Both the position numbers and the translations under genes were made by a program. Below are positions 17,854-26,255 of a stretch of 64,000 nucleotides of DNA, piece by piece. Where the stretch lies: positions 1 to 64,000 of the forward strand of contig JAPKHL010000012.1 of assembly GCA_026646875.1 (NCBI GenBank). Reading direction: 5' to 3'. The notes under the pieces are model-generated. The model was not told the origin of the DNA and ran no database searches. It saw only the letters and a list, made by a program, of their open reading frames with translations. Source of the stretch: Rhodocyclaceae bacterium (GTDB taxonomy: Bacteria > Pseudomonadota > Gammaproteobacteria > Burkholderiales > Rhodocyclaceae). Position 1 is the first letter of the stretch, and each line of letters opens with the position of its first letter.

Positions 17854-17963
17854 GCAGTGGGCTCACCGTTGAGATTTTCTGGTACGCGGTAGGACGGCGC
17901 AATGCGATACCGCGTCAATCTGTGAAAAACGGGCAAGCGGGAGATCGGGAAGCGCCGGCGGCA
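17854..17963. other. Right flank of the helicase island
   Basis: This short gap lies between the Hsp70-like gene and vapC. It contains an 8-bp inverted repeat (ACGCGGTA 17884-17891 / TACCGCGT 17908-17915), possibly a transcript end. No tRNA, direct repeat or insertion-sequence end was seen. Confidence 0.4.
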
Positions 17964-18368
17964 TCAGTGCGAATCCGCCCGGATGTACTCGATGGACAGG
18001 CCCAGCGGCGCCGCCAGCGGCAGCCAAGCACGGTCGGCGGTGACCGCAACGGCATTCTCGCGCAGCGCCAGCGCGAGGCAGGCGCGGTCGCCGAGCGAGA
18101 GCCCGAGATGGCGGGTGGATTGGCGCAACAGGCCGGCCTCGGTGGCCTGCGCCGCATCGAAGGGCAGGCAGCGCGCCTGCAACTGGCCGATGACCTGCCG
18201 CAGGACAGCCTCGGGCTGGCCCAACTGCGCCAGCCGCGTCACCACCTCGGCGGCGTTGACGCTTGAAATCAGGCAGTCCTCTTCGTGCAGGAGCTGGTGT
18301 ACCCGCGCCTGCCCGGGTTCGTTGAAGATCCAGGCCAAACAGGCCGATGCGTCGAGGACAAAACTCAT
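17964..18368 (-). CDS. vapC: PIN-domain toxin, VapC family
   Basis: The 134-residue protein has the PIN acidic quartet layout: an early aspartate (FVLDASACLAW), a glutamate (SVNAAEVVTR) and C-terminal aspartates (LSLGDRACLALA, AVTADRAW). VapC toxins are Mg-dependent ribonucleases that often cut tRNA or rRNA. Its start overlaps the antitoxin stop by four bases, the classic toxin-antitoxin arrangement. It sits at the right border of the low-GC helicase island, where such modules are common. Confidence 0.85.
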   Translation of the reverse strand: MSFVLDASACLAWIFNEPGQARVHQLLHEEDCLISSVNAAEVVTRLAQLGQPEAVLRQVIGQLQARCLPFDAAQATEAGLLRQSTRHLGLSLGDRACLALALRENAVAVTADRAWLPLAAPLGLSIEYIRADSH

Positions 18369-18661
18369 GCCGGGGCTTTCCCCGGCCGTGCGGCGGATTC
18401 AGCCGCCTCGGCATCTTCACGCGCGGCCTCGGCGCGCCGCTCGGCAATCAATTCATCGACGATGGAGTGCTCGGGCCGATCCTTGAACAATCCGGCGAAA
18501 AATTGCCGGGCCCGCTCGACCTGCTGCCGACGCGAAGTCAGCACGAGCTGGCCGTCAACCTCGGTCCAGATCACTTCATCGCCTTCCTTGAGGCCCAGTT
18601 TCTGGCGGTATTCCTTGGGAACAACCACGCGACCGCCTTGTGACATGATTGCAGTATTCAT
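18365..18661 (-). CDS. vapB: AbrB/SpoVT-type antitoxin, VapB family
   Basis: ATG 18661 gives a 98-residue protein whose first ~45 residues form an AbrB-like swapped-hairpin DNA-binding domain (GGRVVVPKEYRQKLGLKEGD). A charged helical tail that would wrap the toxin follows. It neutralises the downstream PIN toxin and should repress its own promoter. The longer track frame (to 18868) lacks a ribosome site. An alternative GTG lies three codons upstream. Confidence 0.85.
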   Translation of the reverse strand: MNTAIMSQGGRVVVPKEYRQKLGLKEGDEVIWTEVDGQLVLTSRRQQVERARQFFAGLFKDRPEHSIVDELIAERRAEAAREDAEAAESAARPGKAPA

Positions 18662-18689
18662 GGCATTCACCCATCCAATGACACAACCC

Positions 18690-18718
18690 ATTCTAGTGCC
18701 ACGCCCATTGGGCGACAA
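18690..18718 (-). promoter_or_regulatory. vapBC promoter with palindromic operator
   Basis: On the minus strand, TTGTCG and TAGAAT are separated by exactly 17 bp, giving a leader of about 22 bases. A perfect palindrome, CGCCCA-T-TGGGCG (18702-18714), overlaps the -35 box and spacer. This is where an autoregulating VapB dimer would block polymerase. Confidence 0.6.
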
Positions 18719-18912
18719 GACGGCACGGAGCGCGTGAGCCGGGAAAAAAGGAGATCGAACCCCGTCGATCCACGCCCTGGCCCTGAGCGTATCCCGATGT
18801 GCTCGAGAATCACACCAATCTCCATGAAACCTGCCTTCCGTGCGCTGGCAACGAACTCGCGCTGTCACCGCTGTTAAACTGCCGCCACCCCTTTCCCCGC
18901 CCTTGCCCCCTC
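18719..18912. other. Intergenic region before the efflux operon
   Basis: This gap separates vapBC (minus) from the efflux operon (plus). No gene or RNA was seen. TTAAACT near 18890 could be a -10 box for the efflux genes, but no -35 partner is clear. Confidence 0.35.
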
Positions 18913-20139
18913 ATGTCCGACACCCCCGCCCGCCCATCCGCTCCCCCGCGCCGCGCCCGTCGCCTGGCCCTGCTGCTGGGCGGGATTGCCCTGCTGGCGG
19001 GGGGGTATTGGGGGCTGCGCGGGGAGCGGGTCGAGGGGGCGGTGGTCGAGCGCGGCGAGTTGCGTCAGGCGGTGGTGGCCAGCGGCCGGGTGCGCACGCC
19101 GCAGCGCGTGGAGGTGGCCGGTCAGATCACCGGCCGGGTGACGCGCGTTGCCGTGCGCGAGGGGGATGCCGTGGCCGTCGGTCAGGTGCTGCTCCAGCTG
19201 GACGACGCCGAGTGGCAGGCCGGCGTTGCCCAGGCGCGGGCCACGCTGACGCAGGCGGAAAGCCGCCTGCAGCAGATCGGCGAAGCCGGCCTGCCGCTGG
19301 CCGAGCAGAGCCTGCGCCAGGCCGAGGCCAACGCCCGCCAGGCCGAGCGCCAGTTCCAGCGGGTCGGCGAGCTGGTATCGAAAGGCTTCTACAGCCCGGC
19401 CCAGCTGGACGATGCCCAGCGCGCCCGCGACGTGGCGGCCAGCCAGTTGCAGGCGGCGCGCATCCAGGCGGAGAACAACCGGCCGCAGGGCAGCGAGGCG
19501 CGCGTCGCCCGCAGCAATGTCGAACAGGCCCGCGCCGCGCTGGCCGTGGCCGAAGCCCGCCTGGCCTACGCCACGCTGCGCGCCCCGGTCGCCGGCCGGG
19601 TGCTGACGCGCAGCGTCGAGCCGGGCGACACGGCGCAACCCGGCAAGGCCCTGCTCACGCTGGCGCCGAACGGCGACACCGAGCTGACGGCGCAGATCGA
19701 CGAAAAGAACTTCGGCCTGCTCGCCCTCGGCCAGAACGCCCGGGTGTCGGCCGATGCCTACCCGGGCGAGCATTTCCCGGCCACGCTCAGCTACATCGCG
19801 CCGTCCATCGACGCCCAGCGCGGTTCGGTCGAAATCCGCCTGGCCGTGGCGCAGCCGCCGGCCTACCTGCGTCACGAAATGACCGTCTCCATCGACATCG
19901 AAACCGCCCGCCGGCCGGACGCCCTGAGCATCCCCTGCGACAGCGTGCGCGAAGCCGGCGGCCCGCCCTGGGCGATGGCCGTGCGCGACGGCCGCACGGT
20001 GCGCCAGCCGGTCAGGCTCGGCCTGCGCGGCGCCGGACGCTGCGAGGTGCTCGCGGGCCTGAATGAAGGCGAGGCCGTGCTGCCGGCCAGCGCGGCACTC
20101 GGCGAAGGCCGCCGGGTAGCAGCGGTCAACCGGAAATAA
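18913..20139 (+). CDS. Periplasmic adaptor (membrane fusion protein) of a MacAB-like efflux system
   Basis: ATG 18913 gives a 408-residue HlyD/RND-type adaptor. It has one N-terminal membrane helix (ARRLALLLGGIALLAGGYW), a biotinyl-lipoyl half (VAVREGDAVAVGQVLLQLD), a long alpha-hairpin (about residues 100-210), the second lipoyl half (ATLRAPVAGRVL) and beta-barrel domains. Such adaptors link an inner-membrane ABC transporter to TolC. The track start at 18799 is upstream of any ribosome site. The next gene begins 9 bp later and the third overlaps it, forming a tight three-gene operon. Confidence 0.85.
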   Translation: MSDTPARPSAPPRRARRLALLLGGIALLAGGYWGLRGERVEGAVVERGELRQAVVASGRVRTPQRVEVAGQITGRVTRVAVREGDAVAVGQVLLQLDDAEWQAGVAQARATLTQAESRLQQIGEAGLPLAEQSLRQAEANARQAERQFQRVGELVSKGFYSPAQLDDAQRARDVAASQLQAARIQAENNRPQGSEARVARSNVEQARAALAVAEARLAYATLRAPVAGRVLTRSVEPGDTAQPGKALLTLAPNGDTELTAQIDEKNFGLLALGQNARVSADAYPGEHFPATLSYIAPSIDAQRGSVEIRLAVAQPPAYLRHEMTVSIDIETARRPDALSIPCDSVREAGGPPWAMAVRDGRTVRQPVRLGLRGAGRCEVLAGLNEGEAVLPASAALGEGRRVAAVNRK

Positions 20140-20148
20140 GGGCCGACA

Positions 20149-21369
20149 TTGAAAACCTGGCTGCCCTTCGAGTGGATCGCCGCCGTGCGCTTTCTGCGCG
20201 AGGGGCGGATGCAGTCGCTGCTCATCATCGTCGGCGTCGGGGTCGGCGTGGCCGTGATCGTCTTCATGTCGGCGCTGCTTTCCGGCCTGCAGGCCAACCT
20301 GATCAAGCGCACGCTGTCCTCCCAGGCCCACATCACGCTGCTGCCGCCCGAGGAAATCGCCCGCCCGCAGCAGGCCACCGACGCCACCGCCCTGCGCCTG
20401 CAGAAACAGGCGCAGCGCCTGCGCGCCATCGACCAGTGGCAGACGCTGCGCGACCGGCTGGAAACCTGGCCGGAAATCGCCGCCGTCTCGCCGGTCGCTT
20501 CCGGCCCGGCCTTCGCGGTGCGCGGCGAGGCCAACAAGGCGATCACCGTCGTCGGCATCGAGCCGGAACGCTACAACCGCGTCATCTCCCTGGCCGAGCG
20601 GCTGACCGCCGGGCAATTGCGGGTCGGCGCCGGCGAGGCGGTGATCGGCATCGAGCTGGCCAGGGATCTCGGCGCCGAGGTCGGCGACAAGCTGCGCCTG
20701 AGTGCGGCCGACGGGCGCAGCGACACGCTGACCGTCACCGGCCTGTTCGACCTCGGCAACAAGGGGGTCAATGCGCGCAACGTCTATGTCGGCCTGCGCA
20801 CGGCGCAGAGCCTGCTCGATCTGGTCGGCGGCGTATCGAGCATCGACCTGGCGCTGCATGATCTCGACCTGGCCGAGCAACTGGCCCGCCGCATCGCCGG
20901 CGAAATCGGGCTGACCGCCGATTCGTGGATCAAGACCAATGCCCAGTTCGTCACCGCGCTGACCTCGCAGCGCGTGTCGAGCAACGTCATCCGCTTCTTC
21001 ATCGCGCTCTCGGTCGCCTTCGGCATCGCCAGCGTGCTGGTCGTCTCGGTCATCCAGCGCGGCAAGGAAATCGGCATCCTGCGCGCCATGGGCGCGACGC
21101 AGGCGCAGATGCGGCGCATCTTCCTGCTGCAGGGCGGCATCGTCGGCTTCTTCGGCTCGCTGCTCGGCTCGGCGCTGGCCTGGAGCTTCCTGATGCTGTG
21201 GCAACTGTTGGCGCGCAACCCGGACGGCACGCCGATGTTCGTCATCGGCGTCGAACCCGGCCTGGTCGCCCTGGCGGCCGGCGGCGCCAGCCTGGTCGGC
21301 ATCCTCTCCGCCCTGCTGCCGGCCCGCCGCGCGGCGCAGCTCGACCCGGTGGTGGCGATCCGTGGCTGA
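20149..21369 (+). CDS. MacB-like ABC transporter permease
   Basis: The 406-residue protein has an N-terminal helix ([22 protein letters not shown]), a MacB_PCD-type periplasmic domain (about residues 50-260) and three C-terminal helices with the FtsX region ([19 protein letters not shown]). The start is a TTG preceded by AAGGG; no ATG is nearby in frame and the TTG start keeps the normal N terminus. As in type-VII ABC systems it should act mechanically rather than as a pore, with the adaptor upstream and ATPase downstream. The substrate is unknown: antibiotic, lipopeptide or siderophore are all possible. Confidence 0.85.
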   Translation: MKTWLPFEWIAAVRFLREGRMQSLLIIVGVGVGVAVIVFMSALLSGLQANLIKRTLSSQAHITLLPPEEIARPQQATDATALRLQKQAQRLRAIDQWQTLRDRLETWPEIAAVSPVASGPAFAVRGEANKAITVVGIEPERYNRVISLAERLTAGQLRVGAGEAVIGIELARDLGAEVGDKLRLSAADGRSDTLTVTGLFDLGNKGVNARNVYVGLRTAQSLLDLVGGVSSIDLALHDLDLAEQLARRIAGEIGLTADSWIKTNAQFVTALTSQRVSSNVIRFFIALSVAFGIASVLVVSVIQRGKEIGILRAMGATQAQMRRIFLLQGGIVGFFGSLLGSALAWSFLMLWQLLARNPDGTPMFVIGVEPGLVALAAGGASLVGILSALLPARRAAQLDPVVAIRG

Positions 21370-22072
21370 ACCCGACGACCGCGTCCTCCATCTCGCCGGC
21401 ATCCGCAAGTCCTACGGCAGCGGCGAGGTGGAAAGCGAGATCCTGCACGGCATCGACCTGACGCTGCGGCGCGGTGAGTTCGCCGCCCTGATCGGTCCGT
21501 CCGGCTCGGGCAAGAGCACCCTGCTCAACCTGATCGGCCTCCTCGACCGGCCGACCGCCGGCCAGCTGCACATCGACGGCGAGGACAGCGGCCGGCTCGA
21601 CGACACCGGACTGACCCGCCTGCGCGGCCAGCGCATCGGCTTCGTCTTCCAGCACCACCACCTGATCCCGGCCTTCACCGCCGAGGAAAACGTCGCCATG
21701 CCGCTGCTCGTCGCGCGCGGCCGGCCGGATGCCGAAATGTTCGCACGCGCCGGGCGCCTGCTCGATCAGGTCGGCCTCGCCGACCGCAAGCGCCACCTCG
21801 CCAACCGGCTCTCCGGCGGCCAGCAGCAGCGCGTCGCCATCGCCCGCGCGCTGGTCACCGACCCGTCGCTGGTGCTGGCCGACGAGCCGACCGGCAACCT
21901 CGACACGCACTCGGCCGACGACGTCTTCGCCCTGCTCCGCGAATTCAACCGCCGCCAGCACACCACCTTCCTGATCGTCACCCACGACCCGCGCCTGGCG
22001 GCCCGCTGCGACCGCATCGTCGAACTGGTCGACGGCCGCATCGTCGCCGACCGCCCCCCCGGCCCCGCCTGA
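21362..22072 (+). CDS. MacB/LolD-type ABC transporter ATPase
   Basis: The 236-residue ATPase has Walker A (GPSGSGKST), Q-loop, signature (LSGGQQQR) and Walker B ([11 protein letters not shown]) in normal order. It starts at a GTG that overlaps the permease stop by eight bases, so translation is coupled. It supplies ATP hydrolysis for the adaptor-permease pair. Full length, with no missing catalytic residue. Confidence 0.9.
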   Translation: MAEPDDRVLHLAGIRKSYGSGEVESEILHGIDLTLRRGEFAALIGPSGSGKSTLLNLIGLLDRPTAGQLHIDGEDSGRLDDTGLTRLRGQRIGFVFQHHHLIPAFTAEENVAMPLLVARGRPDAEMFARAGRLLDQVGLADRKRHLANRLSGGQQQRVAIARALVTDPSLVLADEPTGNLDTHSADDVFALLREFNRRQHTTFLIVTHDPRLAARCDRIVELVDGRIVADRPPGPA

Positions 22073-22103
22073 AAACCGGCGCCGCGCCGCCGGGCCCTGC
22101 CCC

Positions 22104-23009
22104 TCACGCCCGGTCCCAGTACGGATCGGGACCGAAACGCTCGAGCAGGAAGTCGATGAAGGCGCGCACCTTGGCCGGCAGATGGCGGGTCGGCAGATAC
22201 AGCGCATAGACGTGGCGTTCGACCGGGATGTATTCCGAGAGCGCGGCGCGCAGGCGGCCGGCCTGCAGGTCGTGGCCGACGATGAAGGTCGGCAGCAGCG
22301 CGAGACCGAGGCCGCCGAGCACCGCCTGCGACAGCGCCTCGTCGTCGTTGATGCGCAGCCGGCCGGAGACGGGGACAGCGATCTCGCCCTCGGGACCGGT
22401 GAAGCGCCACAAGCCCTGCTCGCCGGAATGGGTGTAGTCGAGGCAGTTGTGCCGCGCCAGATCCTGCGGAACGCACGGCATGCCGTGCCGCGCGAAGTAC
22501 TCCGGGGTTGCGCACAGCTGGCGGCGGACCGGAGCGAGGCGGCGGGCGACGAGGTTCTGCGGCAGCTCGCGCGCCACGCGCACGATCACGTCGTAGCCTT
22601 CCTCGGCAAGGTCGATGCTGCGATCGGTGATGGTCATGTCGATGTCGAGCTCGGGGTACTGGCCGAGAAAATCGGCCAGCGCCGGGGCCACGTGCAGGGT
22701 GCCGAAGGCCACCGAGGCCGCCACCCGCAACACGCCGCGCGGCTGGGCGTGCAGGCTGCTGGCCACCTGTTCGGCCTGTGTCGCCTCGTCGAGGATGCGG
22801 CTGCAGTGTTCGGCGAAGGCCGCACCGACCTCGGTCACGCTGAGGTGCCGGGTGCTCCGGTGCAGCAGGCGCACGCCGAGCGCGTGCTCGAGCTTGGAAA
22901 CTGCCTTGCTCACCGCCGAGCGCGAGGTGCCGAGACGACGCGCGGCAGCCGAGAAGCTGCCGCCCTCGACCACATGCGCATACACCGCCATCAAGTTCAG
23001 ATCCTGCAT
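22104..23009 (-). CDS. LysR-family transcriptional regulator
   Basis: The 301-residue protein has a typical LysR winged helix ([24 protein letters not shown], quoted in part) in residues 1-60 and a two-lobed effector domain. It belongs to the CrgA/PA14-like subgroup, often encoded divergently from its target. The effector is unknown. The ATG follows a TACAAT box by only six bases and no ribosome site is visible, so the mRNA may be leaderless. Its stop faces the efflux ATPase convergently. Confidence 0.9.
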   Translation of the reverse strand: MQDLNLMAVYAHVVEGGSFSAAARRLGTSRSAVSKAVSKLEHALGVRLLHRSTRHLSVTEVGAAFAEHCSRILDEATQAEQVASSLHAQPRGVLRVAASVAFGTLHVAPALADFLGQYPELDIDMTITDRSIDLAEEGYDVIVRVARELPQNLVARRLAPVRRQLCATPEYFARHGMPCVPQDLARHNCLDYTHSGEQGLWRFTGPEGEIAVPVSGRLRINDDEALSQAVLGGLGLALLPTFIVGHDLQAGRLRAALSEYIPVERHVYALYLPTRHLPAKVRAFIDFLLERFGPDPYWDRA

Positions 23010-23015
23010 GGAAGG

Positions 23016-23021
23016 ATTGTA
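23016..23021 (-). promoter_or_regulatory. -10 box of lysR, likely leaderless transcript
   Basis: TACAAT on the minus strand lies six bases before the lysR ATG, which places the expected transcription start at or next to the start codon. The -35 region is weak, as is usual where an activator is needed. Confidence 0.4.
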
Positions 23022-23131
23022 GCTTTCACAGAAACAGCCATGTTCGATTGCGCGGGCTTATGCATGCCGGCGCCGCCCCCTATGATCACCCCGTTTACGA
23101 CGATTCCGGCACAACGGGGATGGCAAGCACG

Positions 23132-23665
23132 ATGGAAAGCCTGCGGTACAGCGAATTTCCCATTCAGCGGCTGCTGCAGCTGGCCTCCAGCCCCTTTCAG
23201 ATCGGCTTCGCCCGCCAGGTGATGCGCGTGCTGGAGCCCTCGCCCAGAGTGGCGCACGAAGCCACGCACGACGGCCTGCTGGTGTTCGCGGCCAACGAGG
23301 AGGTCCTGCTCGCGCAGACCGGAGTGCTGGCCTGCATGTACGGCGACGGGCTCGTCGCCGGACCGCCGCGGGTACGCCGCCTGTCGCTGGGCCGGCGCCT
23401 GTACGAGCCGGTGATGCGCCTGCGGGTGTGCGTCGAGCGCCGGCATCTCGCGGCGGTGCGGCAGGACCTCGATGCGCGCGGCGCGCGCCGCCTCGACGAG
23501 CGGCCAGGCGGCGAAAGCTGCGAACTGGAGGCCGAAGCCCTGCTGCAGGACCTGCTCGGTTACGGTGCGGCGCTGGCTGACCTCGGCGCGCCGTCGGCAC
23601 GGCACAGCACCGCCCTTGACCGCTATGTGCCGGTAAGCCGGCCGCCCGGCGACCAGGCGGCCTGA
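23132..23665 (+). CDS. EF-G C-terminal-domain-like protein, function unknown
   Basis: ATG 23132 is placed by GGGGATGG seven bases upstream, giving 177 residues. The second half (YEPVMRLRVCVERRHLAAV ... LLGYGAALADL ... ALDRYVPV) resembles domain V of translation elongation factor G, where EPVM, the GYA/DLR region and a final tyrosine-rich strand recur. No GTPase domain exists here. The N-terminal half is unrecognised. A TATGAT (23081-23086) could be its -10 box. It converges on the Usp-phasin-solenoid operon. A ribosome-associated stress role is only a guess. Confidence 0.5.
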   Translation: MESLRYSEFPIQRLLQLASSPFQIGFARQVMRVLEPSPRVAHEATHDGLLVFAANEEVLLAQTGVLACMYGDGLVAGPPRVRRLSLGRRLYEPVMRLRVCVERRHLAAVRQDLDARGARRLDERPGGESCELEAEALLQDLLGYGAALADLGAPSARHSTALDRYVPVSRPPGDQAA

Positions 23666-23680
23666 GCGGCGGCCTGCCAC

Positions 23681-24559
23681 TCAGGCAGGCTGTCCGGCGG
23701 CTTCTTCCCAGCAACCGCTCATCAGGCCCTGCGGCCTGCGGCGCGCGTGCACCCGGGCGCTGCTTTCCCAGGCATCGGTGCGCACGTTGAGTCCGGCGAA
23801 GACGCCGTAACCCGCGCCGGCACGGATTTCATCGCCGGCACGGATGCTCTCGCCGGCCCGGATCGCGCCCTCGGCGCGGATCGTGCCGCCGGCGCGGATG
23901 CCCCAGCCGGCCTCGAGATGCCCGGCGCAGTCGATCGCGCCGCCCACGTCGATGCCGCAGGCGGCGCGAATGCCGTCCGCGCCGTCGAGGTCGCCGCCGG
24001 CGTGCAGGCTCTTCCCGGCTGCGAGCGGCCCGCTGACGGCGAGATCGCCGGCGACCGTGACGTTGCCGGCCACGCACAGGGCCCCGCCGCAGCGCAGCCC
24101 CCAGCCGGCGCGCAGATCGTCGCCGCAGGCCAGGGCCTCCCCGCTCTCGATACCCCACTCGGCGCGGATGCCGCCGGCAGCCTCGATCCGGCCGTCGCAG
24201 CGCAGGTTGCCGCCGACGCGCAGCGCGTCGCCGCTGACCAGCGCCCGGCCCACGCGCACACTGCCACCGGCCCGAACGGCGCGACCGGCGCGCAGGGTGC
24301 CGGCCACGTCGATATTGCCGCGCACGACGAGCGTGCCGGCGAAGACCAGCGCATCGACATCGAGGCTGTCGACCGCCAGCACGGCATCGGTCGGCCCGAA
24401 CTGGCCGAGCAGCCAGACGGCGTCGTCGAGACGGCCATCGGCCACCAGCGCGTCGAGCAGCCCCTGATAGTCGCCCCCCTCGCGGTAATTCCGCAGGAAC
24501 CAGCGGAAGCCTTCGGCACACGGGCGCTTCGCGCGGACGGAGTTGTGCGTGATGTCCAT
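23681..24559 (-). CDS. Beta-solenoid (bactofilin-like) repeat protein in a stress operon
   Basis: ATG 24559 has GGAG eight bases upstream; the track start 24568 is a GTG. The 292-residue protein has an N-terminal helical module (RWFLRNYREGGDYQGLLDAL). From about residue 70 come roughly thirty short strands in a regular GxIRAG-type pattern (RAGESIRAGDEIRAG), typical of a right-handed beta-helix as in bactofilins. Cysteines recur along the helix face. It is the third gene after a universal stress protein and a phasin, 15 bp from the latter. It may build a scaffold on storage granules or filaments. I do not know a described homologue. Confidence 0.6.
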   Translation of the reverse strand: MDITHNSVRAKRPCAEGFRWFLRNYREGGDYQGLLDALVADGRLDDAVWLLGQFGPTDAVLAVDSLDVDALVFAGTLVVRGNIDVAGTLRAGRAVRAGGSVRVGRALVSGDALRVGGNLRCDGRIEAAGGIRAEWGIESGEALACGDDLRAGWGLRCGGALCVAGNVTVAGDLAVSGPLAAGKSLHAGGDLDGADGIRAACGIDVGGAIDCAGHLEAGWGIRAGGTIRAEGAIRAGESIRAGDEIRAGAGYGVFAGLNVRTDAWESSARVHARRRPQGLMSGCWEEAAGQPA

Positions 24560-24574
24560 GATGCCCACTCCACG

Positions 24575-24901
24575 CTAGAGCGAAGCCCGCCCGGCCGGCG
24601 GTGCCTCCGCGCCGTCCGGGCCCGCCGGGCGCCGGCAGGCGCGGAGGGTGCGGCAGTAGAGCAGGCAGTGCCCGGCATGGGCGTGCGCGCTCGCCGCTGC
24701 CACGGCCAGCAGCGCGCCCGGGGTATCCGCCGCGAGCAGGCTTCGCAGGGCGACGGCATGATCGTCCAGGGCCGCGCGGCCCAGGGCCAGATTGAGCCCG
24801 GCCAGCCGGTTCAGCGTCACCATGCAGGCCCGGCCGACGGCCAGCGCGCTGGCCACGGCGGAAAGCTGCCGCTGGGCGGCATCGGAATACAGGGTATTCA
24901 T
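24575..24901 (-). CDS. Phasin-family protein
   Basis: The 108-residue protein is almost entirely amphipathic, alanine/leucine-rich helix (ALAVGRACMVTLNRLAGLNL), the pattern of phasin-2 proteins that coat polyhydroxyalkanoate granules. A GGAGG lies upstream of ATG 24901, at a long spacing. It sits between a universal stress protein gene (56 bp) and a beta-solenoid gene (15 bp). The short, slightly basic C-terminal tail is unusual. Granule binding is a family inference; no polymerase gene is in the window. Confidence 0.65.
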   Translation of the reverse strand: MNTLYSDAAQRQLSAVASALAVGRACMVTLNRLAGLNLALGRAALDDHAVALRSLLAADTPGALLAVAAASAHAHAGHCLLYCRTLRACRRPAGPDGAEAPPAGRASL

Positions 24902-24957
24902 CGCTCGGTCATCCTCCACAAAAAAATGCTGTCGGCGGCGCGGCCGCCGGTCCGGCG

Positions 24958-25917
24958 TCACTTGACCAGCGTCACTGGCAACGGAGCGCGGCGCAGCACG
25001 CCGTTGGACACCGCGCCGGCAATCAGGCTGTCGAGCGATCCGGGGCCGCTCGTGCCCATGACGATCCGGCCGCAACCGGCGTCCTCGGCAAACCGCAGGA
25101 TCTGCGCCACCGGATCGCCGGATTCGACGTGGAACAGGCACGCGATTCCGGCGGTTTCAAGGCAGTCGAGCGCGGCGGCACACTCCTGCGCCGCCTGCCT
25201 CCGCATCGCCGCATCGACCCGGCCCGGCAGCGCCGGCAGCAGCCCGCCCGGCATGCGCACGTTGAGCACATGCACCCGTCCCCGCCTGGCGCGTGGCGCC
25301 GTCGCCAGACGGCCGGCGAGATGGCGCGCGGCGCGCAGCGCGGCGGCGGAGCCGTCACAGGCGAACAGCCAGTCCTCTCCGGCGCCCGCCAGCTCGTCGG
25401 GATGAATGCCCGCCCGGACCAGCGTGACCGGTTGGTCGACACGCGCAATCACGTCGGCGGCCACCGAGCCGAGGATCGCGCAGACCACGCCGCCGATGCC
25501 GTCGGCACCCATCACGATCTCGCTCACGTCTTTTTCGCGGGCATGCTCGACGATGGCCGTGCCCGCCGGTCCGGCGACCAGATGCAGCAGATAGGGGATG
25601 CCGGCGGCGTCGAGGAGCGCGCGCGCCGACGCGGTGCACGCCAGCCCCTGGTCGACCAGCGTATCGCTGCGCGCATCGGCACCGATCGCGACCTGGGCGT
25701 TCAGCAGGTGCAGCGTCGCACCGGGGCGGCGGCCGACCGTGCGCACGGCCACCCGCAGGGCGTTCAGCGAGGCACGCGAGCCGTCCACCGGCACCAGCAG
25801 CCGCTCGCCACCGAGTGCGCGCGGTGGTTTTCCGACATGCCCGGTGAGATCGACCAGGCGGCCGAAATCGTCGCATTCGGCGCTGTCCAGTCGTATCGAT
25901 TCCAGAAGGGCATTCAT
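24958..25917 (-). CDS. Tandem universal stress protein (UspA-UspA)
   Basis: The 319-residue protein has two Usp folds. The first ends with the ATP-binding pattern G-2x-G-9x-G-S (GADGIGGVVCAILGS); the second has the similar GTSGPGSLDSLIAGA with alanine in the last position. It should be a cytoplasmic nucleotide-binding stress protein. GAGGT six bases before ATG 25917 supports the start. It heads a three-gene operon with the phasin and solenoid genes. Such tandem Usp genes are often induced by oxygen limitation, but I found no clear FNR box in its 5' gap. Confidence 0.85.
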   Translation of the reverse strand: MNALLESIRLDSAECDDFGRLVDLTGHVGKPPRALGGERLLVPVDGSRASLNALRVAVRTVGRRPGATLHLLNAQVAIGADARSDTLVDQGLACTASARALLDAAGIPYLLHLVAGPAGTAIVEHAREKDVSEIVMGADGIGGVVCAILGSVAADVIARVDQPVTLVRAGIHPDELAGAGEDWLFACDGSAAALRAARHLAGRLATAPRARRGRVHVLNVRMPGGLLPALPGRVDAAMRRQAAQECAAALDCLETAGIACLFHVESGDPVAQILRFAEDAGCGRIVMGTSGPGSLDSLIAGAVSNGVLRRAPLPVTLVK

Positions 25918-26149
25918 CGGTGGACCTCGCAGGCGCCGGCGGAACCCTCCGCCCGCGCCAAAATCGTTCCATGAAAACAACAATCAACACCCCCCGGACC
26001 CGCACCGGCCCACCCAACCCGGGAGCATCAATCAATTTGTTTTCAATGATATAGACGCAACAAACGAACGATAAGCCATCAAGCTGGCATCAATTTGTAT
26101 CCACCAAGGAAACAATAGGACTGCCCGACCGCTGGGCGGAATCATCGCA
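25918..26149. other. AT-rich divergent promoter region
   Basis: This gap separates the stress-protein operon (minus) from the cysteine-repeat protein (plus). It is AT-rich around 26030-26100 with several CAAT/ATTG runs. No gene was seen. Confidence 0.4.
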
Positions 26150-26178
26150 TCGACATCCCCGGAAGCCCTCGATAGAAT
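26150..26178 (+). promoter_or_regulatory. Sigma-70-type promoter of the DUF4215 protein gene
   Basis: TCGACA and TAGAAT are separated by exactly 17 bp, 78 bp before the ATG. The same TCGACA -35 occurs at the helicase promoter near 31.9 kb. Confidence 0.5.
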
Positions 26179-26255
26179 GCGCCGCCGTATCGGATGCATG
26201 TCCCCCCAACATCGCCCGGAAGCACGCTGCGACTGGACGAAACGACCGTAAAAAA

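Noticed and set aside
17884-17915. Inverted repeat as attachment site of the island
   Set aside because: ACGCGGTA/TACCGCGT is a short hairpin with no second copy seen at the left border, so an attachment site is not supported.
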